From assembly GCF_000686585.1 (NCBI RefSeq), contig NZ_JMKY01000004.1, positions 81,821 to 145,820 on the forward strand: a stretch of DNA of 64,000 bases, given 5' to 3'. Positions 9,166 to 16,292 of this stretch are shown piece by piece. The position numbers and the translations under genes are program-made. The notes under the pieces are model-generated. The model was not told the DNA's origin and did no database searches. It was given only the letters and a program-made list of their open reading frames with translations. Position 1 is the first letter of the stretch; every line of letters starts with the position of its first letter. This DNA is from Mycoplasmopsis lipofaciens ATCC 35015. Its GTDB lineage: Bacteria; Bacillota_I; Bacilli_A; Mycoplasmatales; Metamycoplasmataceae.

Positions 9166-10392
9166 ATGAAAGAAAATAACCTAATTTATAATGTAACGAA
9201 TGATGTTGTTTCAATATGCCTTGATAAAATTTCAATTTCAAACATTTCAGGGAACATAATTAACAAAGAAACACTAGCAAAATATAGTAACAAAAACATA
9301 ACAATTTGTGAAGGGGTTTTATTTCCTGAAGACTCATCTAAACTTTTTTATAATTTTAAGAAAAATATTCATATTTATGGAACTATAGACACTTCAAATG
9401 TAACTGATATGAGTGAGATGTTTAGTGATACTTCAAAAGCAAACCCCGACGTAAGTAAGTGGGATACTTCAAGTGTAACTAATATGAGCGGGATGTTTTA
9501 TGGAGCAAAGGTTGCAAACCCTAACGTAAGTAATTGAGATACATCAAATGTAACTGATATGAGTTGAATGTTTAGTGGTACTAAAAAAGCAAACCCCGAC
9601 GTAAGTAAGTGGGATACTTCAAGTGTAACTGATATGAGTTCAATGTTTAGTGATGCTTCAAAAGCAAATCCTAACGTAAGTAATTGAGATACTTCCAAAG
9701 TAACTGATATGAGTGAGATGTTTAGTGATGCTAAAAAAGCAAACCCCGACGTAAGTAATTGAAACACTTCCAAAGTAACTGACATGAGTTCAATGTTTAG
9801 TGATGCTTCAAAAGCAAACCCCGACGTAAGTAATTGAAACACTTCAAGTGTAACTGATATGAGAGCAATGTTTTATAGAGCAAAGGTTGCAAACCCCGAC
9901 GTAAGTAATTGAAACACTTCCAAAGTAACTAATATGAGTTCAATGTTTAGTGATGCTTCAAAAGCAAACCCTAACGTAAGTAATTGAGATACTTCCAAAG
10001 TAACTAATATGAGTTCAATGTTTCGTCATACTTCAAAAGCAAACCCTAACGTAAGTAATTGAGATACTTCCAAAGTAACTAATATGAGTTCAATGTTTAG
10101 CTTTACTTCAAAAGCAAACCCTAACGTAAGTAATTGAAACACTTCCAAAGTAACTGATATGAGTGAGATGTTTAGTCATACTTCAAAAGCAAACCCTAAC
10201 GTAAGTAATTGAGATACTTCCAAAGTAACTGATATGAGAGCAATGTTTTATAGAGCAAAGGTTGCAAACCCTAACGTAAGTAATTGAAACACTTCCAAAG
10301 TAACCAATATGGATGAAATGTTTTATGAGAGTTCGTTTGATAATGAAGAAATATTAGAAAAATGAAAAGACTTGCTTGCAGACAATAATTAA
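9166..10392 (+). CDS. DUF285 (BspA-like) repeat protein carried by the IS-like element
   Basis: 408 aa. Residues 1-74 are a unique N-terminal cap. From residue 75 there are 12 perfectly spaced 25-aa repeats of the form DTSKVTDMSSMFSDASKANP plus NVSNW, then a divergent 13th (NMDEMFYESSF) and a short tail ending LLADNN. This is the DUF285/BspA leucine-rich-like repeat common in mycoplasma surface proteins. There is no signal peptide or lipobox: the start MKENNLIYNVTNDVV is hydrophilic, so the product looks cytoplasmic or a headless cassette. The TGA at the end of most repeats encodes the conserved Trp. A weak SD (AGTAGGAGTAAG) precedes the ATG. The repeats are almost identical at DNA level, so copy number should vary by recombination or slippage. 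Confidence 0.85.
9388..10287 (+). repeat. 12 x 75-bp tandem repeat inside the DUF285 gene
   Basis: Period of exactly 75 bp with no indels over 900 bp. Third-codon positions are largely conserved, and a few variant cassettes recur (AMFYRAKVANP appears in units 7 and 12). This indicates recent expansion by unequal recombination. It is an in-frame protein repeat, not a CRISPR array. Confidence 0.93.
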
Positions 10393-10399
10393 TTCTTAA

Positions 10400-10627
10400 A
10401 TTTTAAAATGAAATGCACTACCTAGTGATATAACAAAAACATACAAAGAAACAAAAACAAGAAATAGTCAACTTATACAAGTCTAGGTGATCTATGAATC
10501 AGATTGCGAAAATTTTAACGTAAGCATAAATTTGGTTAGATGAGTGTTAGAAAGCTATGAAATTCATAGAGACTTATTTTTTGAGAAACAAATGAATGAA
10601 AAATATAGTATAAAAATGAAAGTATAG
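10400..10627 (+). pseudogene. Decayed coding remnant after the DUF285 gene
   Basis: Starting after a TAA, one frame reads WNALPSDITKTYKETKTRNS, reaches a TAG at 10484-10486, then resumes in the same frame with VIYESDCENFNVSINLVRW to a TAG at 10625. Codon use looks genuine, so this appears to be the remains of a gene carried by the element. Family not recognised. Confidence 0.4.
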
Positions 10628-10693
10628 GAAAATGAAGGGGTGAATAAAAATGCAAGATCAGGAAAGGGTCTTGTATTTTTTATCGAAAAAAAT

Positions 10694-10761
10694 GAAAATC
10701 AGGAAGGAACCCTCCCTGAAACAAACTAAATAAATTATAAATTAGTTCCTTCCTAATTTTC
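10694..10761. repeat. 17-bp inverted repeat near the right end of the element
   Basis: GAAAATCAGGAAGGAAC (10694-10710) pairs with GTTCCTTCCTAATTTTC (10745-10761) with one mismatch, enclosing a 34-nt loop. Upstream, CAAGATC...GGTCTTG (about 10653-10674) followed by ATTTTTT is a second, terminator-like hairpin. These may end transcripts coming out of the element. Confidence 0.55.
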
Positions 10762-10785
10762 AAAAATTTTTGTTTTATCTGTTAA

Positions 10786-10812
10786 GTTCTCGGTTTTGTT
10801 TTACACTTCACA
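10786..10812. repeat. Right terminal inverted repeat of the element
   Basis: Inverse partner of 8459-8485. The last base (10812) may be shared with the target duplication. Confidence 0.85.
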
Positions 10813-10851
10813 CAGATGATATAAAAGAAAATTTTCTTCTTAGTATGTATA
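10813..10851. repeat. Target-site duplication, right copy
   Basis: Identical to 8420-8458. It carries a dead copy of the rpiR tail and stop, and probably preserves the upstream half of the ppa promoter, so the insertion left both flanking genes functional. Confidence 0.85.
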
Positions 10852-10862
10852 GTTTTATTTAC

Positions 10863-10868
10863 TATAAT
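10863..10868 (+). promoter_or_regulatory. -10 element of ppa, near-leaderless
   Basis: TATAAT ends 9 bases before the ppa ATG and no Shine-Dalgarno is present, so the mRNA would begin within a few bases of the start codon. The -35 region would fall inside the duplicated target site. Confidence 0.6.
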
Positions 10869-10877
10869 TAGTAAGTT

Positions 10878-11432
10878 ATGTCAAAAATAGTAGAAATAAA
10901 AATAGAGATCCAAAAAGGATCTAACATTAAATATGAATACGATCGTGCTGACGGTCAAATTCATGTAGATAGAATTTTGAGAGGAGACTTTAAATATCCC
11001 GCTAATTATGGTTTTATCCCAAATGCTTTAGATTGAGATGGAGATGAGTTAGATGTATTATTATATTCAAACGAATCATTTATTCCTGGGGTAATGCTTA
11101 ATGCTCGTATTATAGGTGCAATGAAAATGATTGATTCAGGCGAAACAGATACAAAATTAATTGCGGTTCATGCTGATGATTATCGTTTAGATAATATAAA
11201 AAATATTGATGATTTGCCTGAGCCATTTTTAAAGAATATTGAAACATTTTTTAGCAATTATAAAAATTGAAAAAAACCTGGTTCAACAATTGTTCAAGGT
11301 TTTGAAAGTGAAAAATGAGCACTTGATGAATTAGAAGAATGCATAGATTTAATGAACAAATACGGAAAAATGCCTAAAAAAGAATTTGTTCAAAAAATGA
11401 TGAAAGAGCATCCAGAAAAATACGAATTTTAA
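10878..11432 (+). CDS. ppa: Inorganic pyrophosphatase (family I)
   Basis: 184-aa soluble enzyme hydrolysing pyrophosphate to phosphate, pulling biosynthetic reactions forward. The signature [11 protein letters not shown] (metal-binding Asp residues) is at about residues 54-64. The N-terminal [15 protein letters not shown] substrate strand and [11 protein letters not shown] are family-typical, as are VHADDYR and the late FFSNYKNWKKPG block. Length agrees with bacterial family I enzymes. Trp codons are TGA. The gene has no SD and appears to be read from a leaderless transcript. It is followed by a strong hairpin at 11432. Confidence 0.97.
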
Positions 11433-11471
11433 TATAAAAGGACATGTAAATATATGCATGTCCTTTTATAT
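11432..11471. terminator. Bidirectional terminator between ppa and rbgA
   Basis: 15-bp perfect stem ATATAAAAGGACATG (11432-11446) / CATGTCCTTTTATAT (11457-11471), loop 10 nt, with A/T runs on both sides. It serves ppa on the plus strand and rbgA on the minus strand. Confidence 0.85.
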
Positions 11472-11493
11472 ATTTTAGAAAAACAAAAAATTA

Positions 11494-12348
11494 CTAGTCG
11501 TATGTGATACCTTTTAAATTTTTAACAAAATTAATAAAATGCAAATAAACTTTATCTAAATCATTCTTAATATTATATTTTAGGCCCATCGTATTAGCAA
11601 CTTCAGTAAAAAAAGTATAAATATCGGAATCAGTTATATCGGTAAATTTATTAATTTTAATTTTGTAATAATTTTCTATTTTTTCAGGGTAATATTGAAC
11701 TATCATTTTGTAAAAACTATTTGCAAGAAAACTTAGCGGAAAAATTTTGGTTTCAATAGAACCTATCATCGCAAGTTTTGTTGCAGCATTTTGATCAGTC
11801 AATTTAGGAATCAATATTCCAGGAGTATCCATAAAAAAGAAATTATCAATATTTACTCATTTTTTTACTCTTGTTACGCCGGGATAATTTGCAACTTTGA
11901 GTGATTTTTTTTGAGACATTAAATTAATCAGTGTACTTTTACCTGCATTAGGAATCCCTAAAACAAAAATTTTTATTTTAGAAGAAATAAAACCTTTTTC
12001 CTTATCTCTCATGACTTTTTCTTTAGTCATTTTTTTTATTTCTTGAAGAATTAATTTTCTACTTTTTGATTGTCTTAGGTCTAGTCATAACATTTTTTCA
12101 TTTTGAAATCTTTTTTGTATTAAATCTTTTTTATTTCTATCCATTAAATCGCTTTTAGTTACAACAAATAATCTTGGTTTTTGTGGTGCAACACTATCAA
12201 AATCTTCATTGTAACTACTTATTGGACATCTTGCATCTAGAACAATTATAAAAACATCAGCTAAGGTGGCATTTTGTTTAATTTCTCTAAATCCTTTTGC
12301 CATGTGACCTGGATATCAATTTATTAAAGTTTTTTCATTATCACTCAT
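11494..12348 (-). CDS. rbgA: Ribosome biogenesis GTPase RbgA (YlqF)
   Basis: 284-aa circularly permuted GTPase needed for late assembly of the 50S subunit. The motif order is the permuted one: G4 TKSD at residues 64-67 comes before G1 GIPNAGKST (131-139) and G3 DTPG (174-177). The N-terminal NWYPGHMAKGFREI is diagnostic for RbgA. The C-terminal helical domain is present and total length matches B. subtilis RbgA. ATG 12348 follows TAGGGAG, which contains the stop of the upstream gene. Two TGA Trp codons interrupt the standard-code frame. Confidence 0.95.
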
Positions 12349-12356
12349 TTTTCTCC

Positions 12357-12596
12357 CTAATTTTGAATGTTTGTTTTCATTTTTAATTCTAGAATGTCTT
12401 GATTTAATTTATTTATTTTATTTTGATACTCTGATTTATTTTTTTCAATAATATCTTTTAAAACAGCATTTTCATTTTCTAATTCAGAGTACATTTTTAA
12501 TAAATCATCAATCTTTTTTTCAACTTCAATTGTTACATATCCATTAAATTCTCTATTAAATTCAATATTTAAAAATTTATTTTTTTTATCTTTCAC
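12357..12596 (-). CDS. DivIVA/GpsB-like coiled-coil protein
   Basis: 79 aa. The N-terminus FNREFNGYVTIEVEKKIDDLL has the DivIVA-family pattern: Phe17, Gly19-Tyr20, then V25 before the first helix, which binds membrane or partner proteins in DivIVA and GpsB. The rest is a strongly heptad-like coiled coil (MYSELENENAVLKDIIEKN, then INKLNQDILELKMK). It starts at GTG 12596 behind AAGAGGT; an overlapping ATG at 12598 is out of frame. It lies between a SpoU methyltransferase and rbgA with spacings of 8-9 bases. Family assignment is by pattern only; function in a wall-less cell is unknown, perhaps division or polarity. Confidence 0.65.
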   Translation of the reverse strand: MKDKKNKFLNIEFNREFNGYVTIEVEKKIDDLLKMYSELENENAVLKDIIEKNKSEYQNKINKLNQDILELKMKTNIQN

Positions 12597-12605
12597 ATTT
12601 ACCTC

Positions 12606-13361
12606 TTAGTCTTTTTTATAGTTATTTTGGTTAATTTCATACATAATAATTGATCCAGCAATTGCAACATTAAGGCTTTCAAAGGAAATGGGTATATAAA
12701 TTTTTAAATCTGCAAGATCTTCAATTTCTTTATTTATTCCATGCCCTTCATTTCCAAGCACTAATACAATTTTTTCAAACTTAAATTCAATTTTATTCAA
12801 TTCTTTTGACCCGGAGTTAATGGTAGCACAAATTATTTTATAACCATTTTCTTTTAATTTAGAAATTTCGGCAACAGTATCATCAATTTTTCCTAAATAT
12901 ATATTAAATATTGAACCTTGTGTTGAATTAATTATTTTTGGTGTAAAAAAATTGTTTTTATTATATACAGCATCAAATTGAAATGCAGTAGCAGTTCTTA
13001 TCAATGTGCCAATATTTCCAGGGTCTTGAACATTATCTAAAAATAAAATTTTATTATGTTGTTTTATAATTTGATTTTTTTTATAAACTCCTATAAGATT
13101 AAATGGATTTTTATAGCTACTGATTTTTTTTAATACATTATCGCTAATAATTATGGAGGTGTTAGAAATATAATTATTATTTTCATTATATAACTCTAAG
13201 GAATATACTAACGATTTATGTTTTAAACTTTCGTAGTAAATGTTTATTCCTTCGCCTACAAATAAATCATTGTTTTTTTGATTTTTTTGTATATTTAAAA
13301 CTTCTTGAATTATTGGGTTTTTAATACTTGTAATAACATCTTTTCTATTAAATTTACTCAT
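12606..13361 (-). CDS. TrmH/SpoU-family RNA 2'-O-methyltransferase
   Basis: 251-aa SPOUT enzyme that methylates ribose 2'-OH in rRNA or tRNA using S-adenosylmethionine. All three SpoU motifs are visible: LDNVQDPGNIGTLIRTA (about 105-121), LVLGNEGHGI (about 203-212) and IPISFESLNVAIAGSI (about 225-240). The N-terminal ~95 aa form the substrate-binding L30-like extension seen in RlmB/TsnR-type proteins. The exact target nucleotide cannot be told. The start overlaps the stop of trmL by 8 nt (ATGAGTAA). Confidence 0.92.
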   Translation of the reverse strand: MSKFNRKDVITSIKNPIIQEVLNIQKNQKNNDLFVGEGINIYYESLKHKSLVYSLELYNENNNYISNTSIIISDNVLKKISSYKNPFNLIGVYKKNQIIKQHNKILFLDNVQDPGNIGTLIRTATAFQFDAVYNKNNFFTPKIINSTQGSIFNIYLGKIDDTVAEISKLKENGYKIICATINSGSKELNKIEFKFEKIVLVLGNEGHGINKEIEDLADLKIYIPISFESLNVAIAGSIIMYEINQNNYKKD

Positions 13362-13881
13362 AATTAATTAAAAAATCTCTACCTTTTTGAGTTTCAAACT
13401 TATTTAGATTTATAAAATTTAATTGTCTCATTATTTCAAAACCTACTATTGCCACACAATTAGCTAAATTAATGCTTCTCATTTCGCTCACCATTGGAAT
13501 TCTTAAACAATTTTTCAAATTATTTTTTAAGATATATTTATCAATACCAGTTGATTCTTTTCCAAACATTATTCATATTTCTTTATCATTAGAATAAATT
13601 TTTTGAAAATCAACATCACTATATGTATTTTGGCCATATCTTGTCAAGTAAAAAATATTTTTATTCTTATATTTTTTATAAAAATCTTGATATGAATCAT
13701 GAATTTCATGTTGAATATCACTTAATAATCTACCTGCAGCAGGGCGAGATAAATATTTAGGATCTAAATCAAAACTTATGGGTTTAATTATATGTAGTTT
13801 CGCACCTAAAGCAAAACAAGTTCTTATTATGTTTCCTGTATTTGGCGGTATTTCTGGTTCAAAAAGTACTATATTTAACAT
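13354..13881 (-). CDS. trmL: tRNA (cytidine/uridine-34-2'-O)-methyltransferase
   Basis: 175-aa minimal SPOUT methyltransferase of the CspR/YibK type, modifying the wobble base of tRNA-Leu. It opens with MLNIVLFEPEIPPNTGNIIR, almost the textbook N-terminus. Later motifs are FGKESTGI (residues ~105-112) and IPMVSEMRSINLANCVAIV near the C-terminus. One TGA Trp at 13570. It shares an 8-nt overlap with the following SpoU gene, so the two methyltransferases are co-translated. ATG 13881 has SD AAGGAG. Confidence 0.95.
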
Positions 13882-14189
13882 ATTTTCTCCTTATATTTGA
13901 ATATATTTACTTATTAATTATAAATTATTACTTACATTAATTTTTAGGTTGTACAAAAAATAAAAACTAAGTAGATAAATTCTTGGTTTTTCAACACAAA
14001 ATGAAACATTACAATTTATATCTTATTATTTTTCATTTATGATGAATTTTATATTAACTAACTAATGTTAATTTAAAAATAATGATATTCAATTATTTAA
14101 AAAATCAAATTTAATTGTTATTAATTTGTCAATTTGAGATTACTATTTATAATATTAATAATAATGATAATTATAGTAGGAGGTTTAAA
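13882..14189. other. Divergent intergenic region, trmL / rpoE
   Basis: About 300 bases between divergent units. It holds the rpoE-fba promoter at 14126-14154. The rest is AT-rich with no coding frame I can support; a frame entering rpoE from 14115 lacks an SD and precedes the strong SD at 14179. Confidence 0.6.
14126..14154 (+). promoter_or_regulatory. Promoter of rpoE-fba
   Basis: TTGTCA (14126-14131), a 17-bp spacer, and TATAAT (14149-14154): a near-consensus sigma-A promoter, 35 bases before the rpoE ATG. Confidence 0.75.
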
Positions 14190-14450
14190 ATGAAGACAAT
14201 GTTAGATATTGTTGTCGAATATACTCTAAAAGAATGTTCAAACAATTATTATGTTGAATTTGATAAAATTTTTAATGAAGTCGAAACAGAATTAAAAAAT
14301 AAATGAATGGAAGAAGCTGATTTAAAAGGAAAAAGTTATGACAAAATCAGAATTAACAAAATAGGCGAACTATATCGTTTGCTTACAGTGGATTCTCGCT
14401 TTATAAGAAATGAAGAAGGTTTATGATCTACTAGAACAGGTCTTAAATAA
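14190..14450 (+). CDS. rpoE: DNA-directed RNA polymerase delta subunit
   Basis: 86-aa protein equal to the HARE-HTH domain of RpoE (PF05066). It contains MLDIVVEYTLKECSNNYYVEFDK split over the first helices, a KSYDKIRINKIGELYRLLTV core and the ending FIRNEEGLWSTRTGLK. Unlike B. subtilis RpoE it has no long acidic C-terminal tail, as is usual in mycoplasmas. Delta tunes RNA polymerase recycling and initiation. ATG 14190 is chosen over the upstream in-frame ATG at 14115 because AGTAGGAGG lies directly before it. fba follows 11 bases later, the same neighbourhood as in Bacillus. Confidence 0.9.
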
Positions 14451-14461
14451 AAGGAGTTATT

Positions 14462-15322
14462 ATGATTAAAAACGCGAAAAATATGCTAAAAAAAGCAAAA
14501 AAAGGTAAATATGCAGTACCACATATCAATATCAATAATTTAGAATGAGCGAAAGCAGTTTTATTAACTGCTGAAGAAGAAAAATCACCAATTATTGTGG
14601 CAACAAGTGAAGGTGCAATTAAATATATGGGTGGAATGAATATAGTTGTTTCAATGGTAAAGGCAATGGTAAAAGATTATAAAATAACCGTTCCTGTTGC
14701 TTTACATTTAGATCACGGTTCATATGAAGGTTGTTTAAATGCAATTAAAGCAGGATATACATCTATTATGTTTGATGGTTCACATCTTCCTTTTGAAGAA
14801 AATTATGAAAAAACACAACATTTAGTTAAATTAGCTAAAAAACACGATATGTCAATTGAAGCTGAAGTTGGAACTATTGGAGGCGAAGAAGATGGCATTA
14901 TTGGATCTGGAGAATTTGCTGATCCAAGTGAAGCTAAACAAATGGCTGAATTAGGAATTGATGTTTTAGCAGCTGGAATTGGAAATATTCATGGACCATA
15001 TCCTTCAACATGAAAATCATTAAATTTTGATAAATTGGTTGAAATTAGCAATGCAGCTGGAATTGGTATTGTTTTACATGGTGGCTCAGGAATTCCTACT
15101 GACCAAATACAAAAAGCAATTAGTTTAGGTGTTACAAAAATTAATGTTAATACAGAATTGCAACAAGCAAATCACAAAGCCTTAAGAGAATACGTTTTAG
15201 CTGGCGAAGATTTAAAAGGCAAAAATTTTGATCCTAGAAAACTATATGCTCCTGGTTATAAAGCAATGTGTGAAACAGTTAAACAAAAAATACATGAATT
15301 TGGATCACAAAATAAAGCTTAA
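14462..15322 (+). CDS. fba: Class II fructose-bisphosphate aldolase
   Basis: 286-aa zinc enzyme of glycolysis splitting fructose-1,6-bisphosphate. Zinc-site motif LHLDHGSYEGC is at about residues 80-90, EAEVGTIGGEEDG at about 135-147, and the phosphate/zinc-binding VLHGGSGIP at about 200-208. The C-terminal NVNTELQ is also typical. One TGA Trp at 15011. SD AAGGAG lies 6 bases before the ATG. Co-transcribed with rpoE and closed by a terminator at 15334. Confidence 0.97.
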
Positions 15323-15333
15323 TTTATACTTAT

Positions 15334-15356
15334 GTACCATTTTTGGTACTTTTTTA
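15334..15356 (+). terminator. Terminator of rpoE-fba
   Basis: GTACCA / TGGTAC stem (15334-15339, 15344-15349) with TTTT loop, followed by TTTTTT. Confidence 0.85.
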
Positions 15357-15408
15357 TTATTTTTTTTCAAATTCTAAATTAAATTTATTTTTCAATTAAA
15401 TATAAAAT

Positions 15409-15960
15409 ATGAAATGAAAATTATTGAAAGGTATAAGTTTATTTTTATCTTTTTTAAGTTGCGGTTGCATCAATTCAAATACATTAAATTTTGAAACAAA
15501 AAAAGTAGAATGACCCTATTCGGTTATTGATGGTGATACAATAAAAATTAATAAAAATTTAAAGGTTAGATTATTTGGTATTGATACGCCTGAAACTAGC
15601 AAATTGTTTGTAAAAAACGATTTAAGTAAATTAGAAAATTTTTATGCTTCAAAAGCAAAATCATTTATTAGAAGTATTACTTATCAAAAACCTATTTCGC
15701 TAAAAAAGATATCCAATGATAAATATAATCGCTGAGTTTGTATTGTTTGATGTGACAATAAAGATTTATCAGAATTATTAATATTAAACGGCTTAGCTAG
15801 AGTAAATTATGTTTCTTTAAATAAATTTTCTCCATACTGAATTAATGATTCAAAATTGAAGGGTTACATAAATAAATTGAAAAGCATTGAGCAAAGTATA
15901 AGACGAAAAAATATAGGAATTTGAAAATATAGCAATACTCTAATTTTTCATAAAAATTAA
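15409..15960 (+). CDS. Staphylococcal-nuclease-like lipoprotein
   Basis: 183 aa, thermonuclease (SNase, PF00565) fold. The signal peptide ends in a lipobox-like FLSCGC (Cys about 19-21), so it is likely a surface lipoprotein. Catalytic region: VIDGDTIKI, then VRLFGIDTPET, giving the Arg, Asp and Glu of the SNase active site; NRWVCIVW corresponds to the second catalytic Arg strand. The C-terminal KNIGIWKY is also typical. Surface nucleases release nucleotides from host or environmental DNA, which mycoplasmas cannot synthesise. There is no SD: TATAAAAT runs into the ATG, so the mRNA is probably leaderless. Seven or more TGA Trp codons hide it from standard-code calling. Confidence 0.88.
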
Positions 15961-16063
15961 TTTTATTAACTGTATTTATTTTTTATATCTATAAAATAGT
16001 TTCAATTGGTATTTTTTTAAAATAAAATGAAAAAAGAACTAAAAATTATGTTTTATGCTAAAA

Positions 16064-16069
16064 TATAAT
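16064..16069 (+). promoter_or_regulatory. -10 element of the small transcription unit
   Basis: TATAAT inside TGCTAAAATATAAT. The same TGCTAAAAT string forms the presumed rpoB promoter at 51432. No strong -35 is evident, so an extended -10 (TGC) may compensate. Confidence 0.55.
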
Positions 16070-16075
16070 CATTAT

Positions 16076-16236
16076 TATCAATATAAATAAGGATGGAAGC
16101 AATGAGCAAAATCACATGCCTAAATATTAAGAGCATTATGAATTTCCCAAAGAAATTCTGATTTTGTTATTAATTTTCCATTCTAGTTTCATACTAATTT
16201 TATAGGTGTGCTAGTTGGACTAGCACACTTTAATTT
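16076..16236 (+). ncRNA. Candidate structured small RNA with embedded 23-aa frame
   Basis: A ~160-nt unit bounded by TATAAT (16064) and a strong terminator (16206-16236). It folds as nested stems: outer ATGGAA 16093 / TTCCAT 16176; P2 GCAAAATCA 16106-16114 / TGATTTTGT 16159-16167 (one G-U); hairpin ATGC 16116 / GCAT 16133; hairpin GAATTTC 16140 / GAAATTC 16152, which stacks directly on P2. That is a three-way junction. The same segment holds a short frame, ATG 16102 to TAA 16173, coding MSKITCLNIKSIMNFPKKFW plus FCY, behind an AGGATGGA sequence. It does not match SRP RNA, tmRNA or RNase P as I know them. It could be an sRNA, a small peptide gene, or an attenuator for the giant gene at 16293. 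Confidence 0.5.
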
Positions 16237-16240
16237 ATTT
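16206..16240 (+). terminator. Strong terminator before the PDxFFG gene
   Basis: GTGTGCTAG / CTAGCACAC, a perfect 9-bp GC-containing stem (16206-16214, 16220-16228) with TTGGA loop, then TTTAATTTATTT. One of the most stable hairpins in the window. Confidence 0.85.
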
Positions 16241-16292
16241 AGATGATTATATTTTTGGTAATAATATGCAATTAAAATATGGAAGGAAACAT

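Larger units (their letters stand above)
8459..10812. mobile_element. IS-like element with DUF285 cargo and no intact transposase
   Basis: A 2354-bp block between identical 39-bp direct repeats. Its ends are 27-bp inverted repeats (8459-8485 and 10786-10812) matching at 24 of 27 positions. Both begin TGTGAAGT and end inward with CAAAACCGAGAAC. This is the architecture of an insertion sequence. Unusually long target duplications are known for the IS1634 family and for IS1630 (IS30 family) in mycoplasmas, which makes such a transposase the likely mover, acting in trans. Inside are a broken reading frame on the minus strand (8599-9120), a DUF285 repeat protein (9166-10392), a second broken frame (10400-10627) and several hairpins. 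No intact transposase is visible. Removing the element and one repeat copy restores a ~30-bp rpiR-ppa spacer. Confidence 0.85.

Noticed and set aside
9498..9842. Antisense 114-aa repetitive frame inside the DUF285 gene
   Set aside because: It is the mirror of the 75-bp repeat (period divisible by three), so it is open by construction.
9388..10287. Regularly spaced repeats that could suggest a CRISPR array
   Set aside because: The unit is 75 bp with no spacers, lies fully in frame, and encodes the 25-aa DUF285 repeat.
14115..14189. N-terminal extension of RpoE
   Set aside because: It covers the TATAAT promoter and the strong SD; ATG 14190 gives the family-typical N-terminus.
16076..16236. 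4.5S (SRP) RNA
   Set aside because: GGATGGAAGC loosely recalls the SRP loop, but the tetraloop and asymmetric-loop sequences of domain IV are absent.
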